A DNA stretch of 47,247 nucleotides from Chitinophagales bacterium. GTDB lineage: Bacteria; Bacteroidota; Bacteroidia; Chitinophagales; Chitinophagaceae. The stretch spans positions 1 to 47,247 of the forward strand of contig JAATGQ010000241.1 in the NCBI GenBank assembly GCA_015654595.1, given 5' to 3'. The notes under the pieces were generated by a model. The model searched no databases, was not told the DNA's origin, and saw only the letters and a program-made list of their open reading frames with translations. The position numbers were made by a program, and so were the translations under genes. Within the stretch, counting starts at the first letter, position 1. Every line of letters starts with the position of its first letter. Shown here one piece after another: positions 43,191 to 47,247 of this stretch.

Positions 43191-45917
43191 GTGAGAAAAA
43201 TTACACTATCGTTAGCCTTGTCTCTCTTTTCGTTAACCTGGGCGTTAGCCCAAACACCACAGGGCGGCGGCGCCCGGCCGGATTCGGCTGGTATGCGCAA
43301 AGACACTTCTGCTCCCATGCAGACGGCCCCCATGGGACAACCCACCGCCAAGCCAGCAGGCCCTGCTGGAAAGCCTGGCGGACCCGGCGGCAAGCCAGGC
43401 GCAATACCTACCATCGGCCGCGCTTTTGGAAAAGTCATCGATACGACCGGCCAGCCGGTAGCAGCTTCTGCCCTGATCCTGAAAGCTATCACCGATCCGA
43501 CTACTAAAAAAAGAAAACTGGTCCTTATAAAGGGGATGGACACGAAAGCCAACGGCGAATTTGATTTCGAAGACCTTCCTATTGCCACTCCGCTGGTGGT
43601 AAAGGTTTCCGCGACCGGCTATAAAGGCCAGGATATAAACTTTGTCATTGTCCCCAGCGCAGCAAACAACAGCCAGAACAACAATTCCCCTTATGGGAAT
43701 ATTCCCTCTTTTGAAAAGGACCTGGGTCAGGTCAAAATGACGCTTGACATGACGGTGCTGGGATCTGCTACCGTTGTCGCCAAGACGCCGACGATGAAAC
43801 TGGACATGGATAAGAAGGTCTTCAATGTTGAACGCAATATCGTCAGCGCAGGCGGTACCGCCGTCGACGTCATGCGTAACGTGCCTTCTGTCAATGTCGA
43901 TATCGACGGTAACGTAACGCTTCGCGGCGCCAGCCCCACCATCTTTATCGACGGGCGGCCGACGACGCTGTCTCTCGACGAGATCCCGGCGGATGCTATC
44001 GAAAGCGTCGAAGTGATGACCAACCCTTCGGCCAAATACGATGCTTCCAGCGGCGGCGCCGGTATCCTGAATATCATTCTGAAAAAGAACAGAAAGAAAG
44101 GATACAATGGTAACCTGTCAGCAGGTATCGACTCGCATGGCGCACCAAACGCGATGGCAGGCTTAAGTTTTCGCCAGGATAAGTTCAACGTCAGTCTCAA
44201 TGGGATGTACAACGCGATGAACGGTAAGACCGTCGGGAATACCTCCCGTTATACTTACCTGGATAGTACGACGCATCTTTTACAGGGCGACGTCAGCCGT
44301 AACAAGGGACACTTTATGTTTGGACAGATCGGGCTTGACTATTTCGTCTCCAATAAGACGACGCTTTCCGCCAGCTATATAAAGGTTCACGGTGAGTTCA
44401 AACCTACTGAGGTTTCGCAGATCCAGACCGACAGCGTGCTTTCGGCCGCAACCAAAACGAATTACTCTTCCCGCTATACGAACTCCGATCGCGTTTTTGA
44501 TGTCAATGGCGCACAGGTTGGTATGAAGCACCTCTTTGCAAAACAAGGACATGAGTGGACAGCGGATGGTTCGTACTTCGGCGTCAATGGAAACTCTTCT
44601 TCCATTTACACGACCGATTACTATGCCGGCCAGCCGGGAAGCGCTATCCTTGGCAACTTCAAGTCCGAGAACACCGGTTTTGCCAAGCCTGCCTTCTGGA
44701 CGGTCCAGACGGATTATGTTAATCCGCTGACTTCAAAGTTGAAACTGGAAGCGGGTCTGCGCGCCAGCATTCAAAAGCTGAGCAACGACAACAATACCTA
44801 TACCCTGGATGACGCCGGCAACAAGACGCTGGATTCCCTCGGGACCAGCAACTATAAAAGCACCAATAGCGTCTACGCTGCCTATGCAACGATCACTTCT
44901 TCCATTGGAAACTTTGGATACTCCGTCGGTCTGCGTGCAGAAAGCTCGCGCTACACCGGCGATCTGCTGAATAATGGAGAGCACTTCAAGAATACCTATC
45001 CGGTAAGCCTCTTCCCGTCCCTGTTCCTGAGCGAAAAGCTTAAACACGACCAGGAACTACAATTCAGCGCTACCCGTAAAGTAAACCGCCCCTCCTTTTT
45101 CCAGTTGATTCCATTTACGGACTATTCGGATACGCTGAATATCACCCGCGGTAACCCCAACCTGATCCCCGAGTTCACCAACTCTTTTGAGTTGTCGTAT
45201 ATGAAGACCTTCCCACACAGCAATACCCTGCTGATCTCGGGATATTATAAGTATACTTCGCACCTGATCACCCGTTACCAGGACAGCGGGGTTAACCCGA
45301 TAGGTAAACCCGTCCTCATCAATACATATGAGAACGCCAACAACGCTTACACCGTCGGCGGTGAAGTGACTTCGATCGATAACATCACCAAGTGGTGGGA
45401 TATCTCGCTGAACATTAACGTGTATAATTCGCATATCAACACCGATAACCTCAAGCAGCCTTCACAGGAAGCACTGTGGTCCTGGTTTGGAAAGTTCAAC
45501 AGCAACTTCAAGCTGCCTGCTAAATTCTCCATCCAGCTGACGGCGATCTATCAGTCGAAGACCAACCTTCCCGTGAACCAGAACGCCAATCAGTTCGGGC
45601 CTCCCAACTCCAGCACCCAGAGCTCGTCTCAGGGGTATATCAAGCCCTTTTATGGATTTGACATCGCTGTGAAGAAGACATTCCTGAAGAGTGACGCGGC
45701 GGCTATCACGCTTACGATGTCTGATATCTTCCGTAATCGCTGGTCTGATCAGTACAGCCAAAGCGCGTACTTCGCACAGGAATATGATCGGCTTAAAGAT
45801 CCCCAGTTGTTCAGAGCCGTCTTTACCTACCGTTTTGGTAAGATGGACCTGAACCTCTTCAAACGCAAGGATATGAACTCCTCCGGTATGAATGATGCGG
45901 GTTCCAGTCTTCAATAA
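43191..45917 (+). CDS. Outer-membrane beta-barrel (TonB-receptor-like) protein with Pro/Gly/Lys-rich N-terminus
   Basis: The 908-residue protein starts with GTG (MRKITLSLALSLFSLTWALAQ signal peptide). After the signal comes a 50-residue low-complexity segment rich in Pro, Gly, Lys and Met (GPAGKPGGPGGKPG). Residues 75-170 form a carboxypeptidase-regulatory-like domain (GRAFGKVIDTTGQPVAASALI ... KANGEFDFEDLP). Residues 190-310 are a plug-like domain (VMRNVPSVNVDIDGNVTLRG, TIFIDGRPTTLSLDEIPADAIESVEVMTNPSAKYDA... GAGILNIILKK in shorter pieces). The rest is an outer-membrane barrel of the OMP_b-brl family. It is not a SusC: no SusD follows and the plug motifs differ. Likely roles are uptake of metal chelates or peptides, or an outer-membrane structural role. 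The substrate is unknown. Confidence 0.9.
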   Translation: MRKITLSLALSLFSLTWALAQTPQGGGARPDSAGMRKDTSAPMQTAPMGQPTAKPAGPAGKPGGPGGKPGAIPTIGRAFGKVIDTTGQPVAASALILKAITDPTTKKRKLVLIKGMDTKANGEFDFEDLPIATPLVVKVSATGYKGQDINFVIVPSAANNSQNNNSPYGNIPSFEKDLGQVKMTLDMTVLGSATVVAKTPTMKLDMDKKVFNVERNIVSAGGTAVDVMRNVPSVNVDIDGNVTLRGASPTIFIDGRPTTLSLDEIPADAIESVEVMTNPSAKYDASSGGAGILNIILKKNRKKGYNGNLSAGIDSHGAPNAMAGLSFRQDKFNVSLNGMYNAMNGKTVGNTSRYTYLDSTTHLLQGDVSRNKGHFMFGQIGLDYFVSNKTTLSASYIKVHGEFKPTEVSQIQTDSVLSAATKTNYSSRYTNSDRVFDVNGAQVGMKHLFAKQGHEWTADGSYFGVNGNSSSIYTTDYYAGQPGSAILGNFKSENTGFAKPAFWTVQTDYVNPLTSKLKLEAGLRASIQKLSNDNNTYTLDDAGNKTLDSLGTSNYKSTNSVYAAYATITSSIGNFGYSVGLRAESSRYTGDLLNNGEHFKNTYPVSLFPSLFLSEKLKHDQELQFSATRKVNRPSFFQLIPFTDYSDTLNITRGNPNLIPEFTNSFELSYMKTFPHSNTLLISGYYKYTSHLITRYQDSGVNPIGKPVLINTYENANNAYTVGGEVTSIDNITKWWDISLNINVYNSHINTDNLKQPSQEALWSWFGKFNSNFKLPAKFSIQLTAIYQSKTNLPVNQNANQFGPPNSSTQSSSQGYIKPFYGFDIAVKKTFLKSDAAAITLTMSDIFRNRWSDQYSQSAYFAQEYDRLKDPQLFRAVFTYRFGKMDLNLFKRKDMNSSGMNDAGSSLQ

Positions 45918-45935
45918 GTAGATCTGTTATACGAT

Positions 45936-45970
45936 AAGGCCCCTCCGTGTGAACGGGGGGCTTTGTTTTT
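45936..45970 (+). terminator. Rho-independent terminator of the beta-barrel gene
   Basis: AAGGCCCCTCCGT (45936-45948) pairs with ACGGGGGGCTTT (45953-45964) through a short loop, with one G-T type pair, and runs into GTTTTT. Confidence 0.85.
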
Positions 45971-45973
45971 GCA

Positions 45974-45981
45974 TAGCTTTG
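45974..45981 (+). promoter_or_regulatory. -7 box of the TspO-like gene
   Basis: TAGCTTTG fits TAnnTTTG exactly but ends only 4 bases before the ATG at 45986. The transcript would therefore begin at or next to the start codon (leaderless) if this box is used. Confidence 0.4.
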
Positions 45982-45985
45982 GGAT

Positions 45986-46777
45986 ATGAAAAAAGCGCTG
46001 CCCATCCTTGGACTGGTCGCCCTGGTTATCACGATCTTTATCAGTTACCTTTCCAATACGGGTGTTTTTGGAGGGAATACGATGGCAAGCGTGTCTGCCA
46101 GATATCATTCCTTGTTTACCCCGGCTCCTTATGCTTTTTCGATCTGGGGACTTATCTATCTTGAGCTGCTGGCTTTTTCCTTTTACCAGATTCGCAGTCT
46201 TGCCGGAAATGCCGAAGCTATAGCGCTCGTCGACCGCGTCGGCTGGTGGTTTGTTCTTTCCTCTCTGGCCAACAGCTGCTGGGTGCTGGCCTGGCTATAT
46301 GACTATACTGGTCTTTCGGTGCTGATCATGGGTTTTCTGTTCTTTTCGCTGATAAAGATCATCCAGCGGACCGATATGGAGCTGACCGATCCGCCATTGA
46401 GGACCATCGCTTTTGTCTGGTGGCCCTTTTGTTTTTATTCCGGCTGGATCTCTGTTGCTCTTTTGGCCAATATTGCCGCCTGGCTTGTCAAGATAGGTCC
46501 GCCTGCCGCTGCGGCTGCCTCTGATTCCCCGGTTGTTCCCGTATTGTTTATTTTGCTTGCAGCCGTTGTTCATCTTTATATGACCTGGGCCCGTAATATG
46601 CGCGAATTTGCGATGGTAGGGGTGTGGGCGCTGATCGCGATCGGCATCGCCAATCACCACGGGTCTGCGCTTGTCCGGGATTCCGCTTTTATCGTTGCCG
46701 CTATGCTCTTTTTCAGCAGCAGCTATCACGGCTATAAGAACCGCGCAAAAGGGCCGTTCCGCCGGCGCACGGCGTAA
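45986..46777 (+). CDS. TspO/MBR-like tryptophan-rich membrane protein
   Basis: The 263-residue integral membrane protein has about seven hydrophobic helices and frequent Trp. The segment TPAPYAFSIWGLIYLELLAFS (about residues 45-65) and SSLANSCWVLAWLYDY (about 90-105) resemble the TspO/MBR group (tryptophan-rich sensory proteins), which bind tetrapyrroles in characterised members. It is longer than classic TspO (about 160 residues) and belongs to the extended bacterial type whose function is not established. An Ala/Pro-rich loop (residues 172-185) and a basic C-terminus (YKNRAKGPFRRR) are visible. It has its own -7 box and is convergent with the last gene. A light or oxidative-stress role is only a guess. 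Confidence 0.75.
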   Translation: MKKALPILGLVALVITIFISYLSNTGVFGGNTMASVSARYHSLFTPAPYAFSIWGLIYLELLAFSFYQIRSLAGNAEAIALVDRVGWWFVLSSLANSCWVLAWLYDYTGLSVLIMGFLFFSLIKIIQRTDMELTDPPLRTIAFVWWPFCFYSGWISVALLANIAAWLVKIGPPAAAAASDSPVVPVLFILLAAVVHLYMTWARNMREFAMVGVWALIAIGIANHHGSALVRDSAFIVAAMLFFSSSYHGYKNRAKGPFRRRTA

Positions 46778-46799
46778 GTTGCCGGCGGCAGCAGACCAT

Positions 46800-47247
46800 T
46801 TATTTTCCTAATAATGTTTTTAGTTGATTGCAATCCAGCTTATCCTGTAACTGCCTGTCCAGATCGGCAGCCTGCGTCGTATTGGGATGATAAGCCAGGC
46901 TCACCAAAAAGAACTGCGCTTTTTCTTCGCTTACTGCCAGGTTGAAATAGGCGGGATTCATCTTAACCAGCACGTTATCATTCTTGCCGTCTTCAAAATC
47001 CAGGAAGTCAGTAGCAGCCACCGATACCACCGCCGGCTTATCGCCGTCTTCTTTGGTCAGGTTGTGCAGCATGCGATCAATCATGTGAGCAGTCGTATCT
47101 ACAGATGCCGTTTCGTGATCGGCGGCTTCTTTGAAATAATCTTCATCAGACTTGTATTGTGAGTTGAACTGACGCATCCGGAACTCCAGCTCAGCGCCCG
47201 AATACTGTGCGCATAGTTGACCGATCAGCGCCTTTTTTTCCGCTGCC
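46800..47247 (-). CDS. Unrecognised protein, N-terminus beyond the window
   Basis: The frame runs from the stop at 46800 to the window edge without a stop, so the gene starts beyond 47247; the Met at 47177 is internal, since the 23 codons before it (KKALIGQLCAQYSGAELEFR part) are open and of the same character. The visible 148 residues are acidic and helical at first (SDEDYFKEAADHE), then alternate beta and helix (KPAVVSVAATDFLDFED, NVLVKMNPAYFNLAVSEEKAQFFLVSLAYH), ending LDCNQLKTLLGK. No family, signal or membrane segment can be assigned. It is convergent with the TspO-like gene, with a 22-base gap and no clear terminator. Confidence 0.7.
   Translation of the reverse strand, partial: AAEKKALIGQLCAQYSGAELEFRMRQFNSQYKSDEDYFKEAADHETASVDTTAHMIDRMLHNLTKEDGDKPAVVSVAATDFLDFEDGKNDNVLVKMNPAYFNLAVSEEKAQFFLVSLAYHPNTTQAADLDRQLQDKLDCNQLKTLLGK

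Noticed and set aside
43191..45917. Second SusC-type transporter
   Set aside because: No SusD follows, the SusC plug motifs are absent, and the plug and barrel look like the general OMP_b-brl group.
46759..46788. CCGCCGGC ... GCCGGCGG inverted repeat as terminator between the last two genes
   Set aside because: The stem is separated by 14 bases, overlaps the coding end of the TspO-like gene and has no T-run on either side.

Overview
The window looks like a chromosomal segment of a Bacteroidota species, most probably a member of the Chitinophagaceae or a close relative (inference). The evidence is a SusC/SusD pair with an adjacent hybrid two-component regulator, two secreted proteins ending in type IX secretion (T9SS) sorting domains, CAZyme-rich gene blocks, promoters with TAnnTTTG -7 boxes, and almost no Shine-Dalgarno sequences. 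No rRNA, CRISPR array, insertion sequence or prophage gene is visible. One tRNA (Gln, CTG) is present.

Layout. 1-4.8 kb: the 3' part of a secreted M28 zinc aminopeptidase, a gene-free stretch with two identical inverted palindromes, a TetR regulator whose promoter overlaps a palindrome, a T9SS-exported choice-of-anchor protein, MsrA, and tRNA-Gln with its terminator. 4.8-5.7 kb: an exported protein of unknown function. 5.7-10.8 kb (minus strand): a tightly overlapping ABC exporter - GT4 - GT2 - UbiA prenyltransferase operon, likely making or moving a polyprenyl-linked glycan. 10.9-13.1 kb: a histidine kinase and an OmpR-type regulator. 13.2-17.7 kb: an operon of GH92 alpha-mannosidase, basic-secretory-protein metallopeptidase and GH29 fucosidase, suggesting glycoprotein or N-glycan breakdown. 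17.8-25.3 kb: an M48 peptidase, a second GH92, a possible 37-residue membrane peptide, and a 1306-residue GH9-ThuA-ThuA fusion. 25.3-27.4 kb: a radical SAM / DUF4130 pair of the uncharacterised DNA-metabolism type.

27.5-40.3 kb is a compact polysaccharide utilization locus. A hybrid sensor/AraC regulator is divergent from SusC, SusD and one very large enzyme that joins a GH2 beta-galactosidase to a GH53 endo-galactanase. This predicts beta-1,4-galactan (pectic galactan or type I arabinogalactan) as substrate: GH53 would cut the chain, the GH2 half would trim the products, and SusC/D would import them under control of the sensor. 40.4-47.2 kb: an FtsX/MacB-type permease, an outer-membrane beta-barrel protein, a TspO-like membrane protein, and the C-terminal part of an unrecognised gene that runs off the window.

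The most unusual points are the two multi-enzyme fusions (GH9-ThuA-ThuA and GH2-GH53), in-frame short tandem repeats in the interdomain linkers of three unrelated large proteins, an Asn-to-Ser change in the N-box of the PUL regulator, and a split radical SAM/DUF4130 pair lacking its usual fused uracil-DNA-glycosylase domain. All functions are read from motifs by eye; no database search was run.
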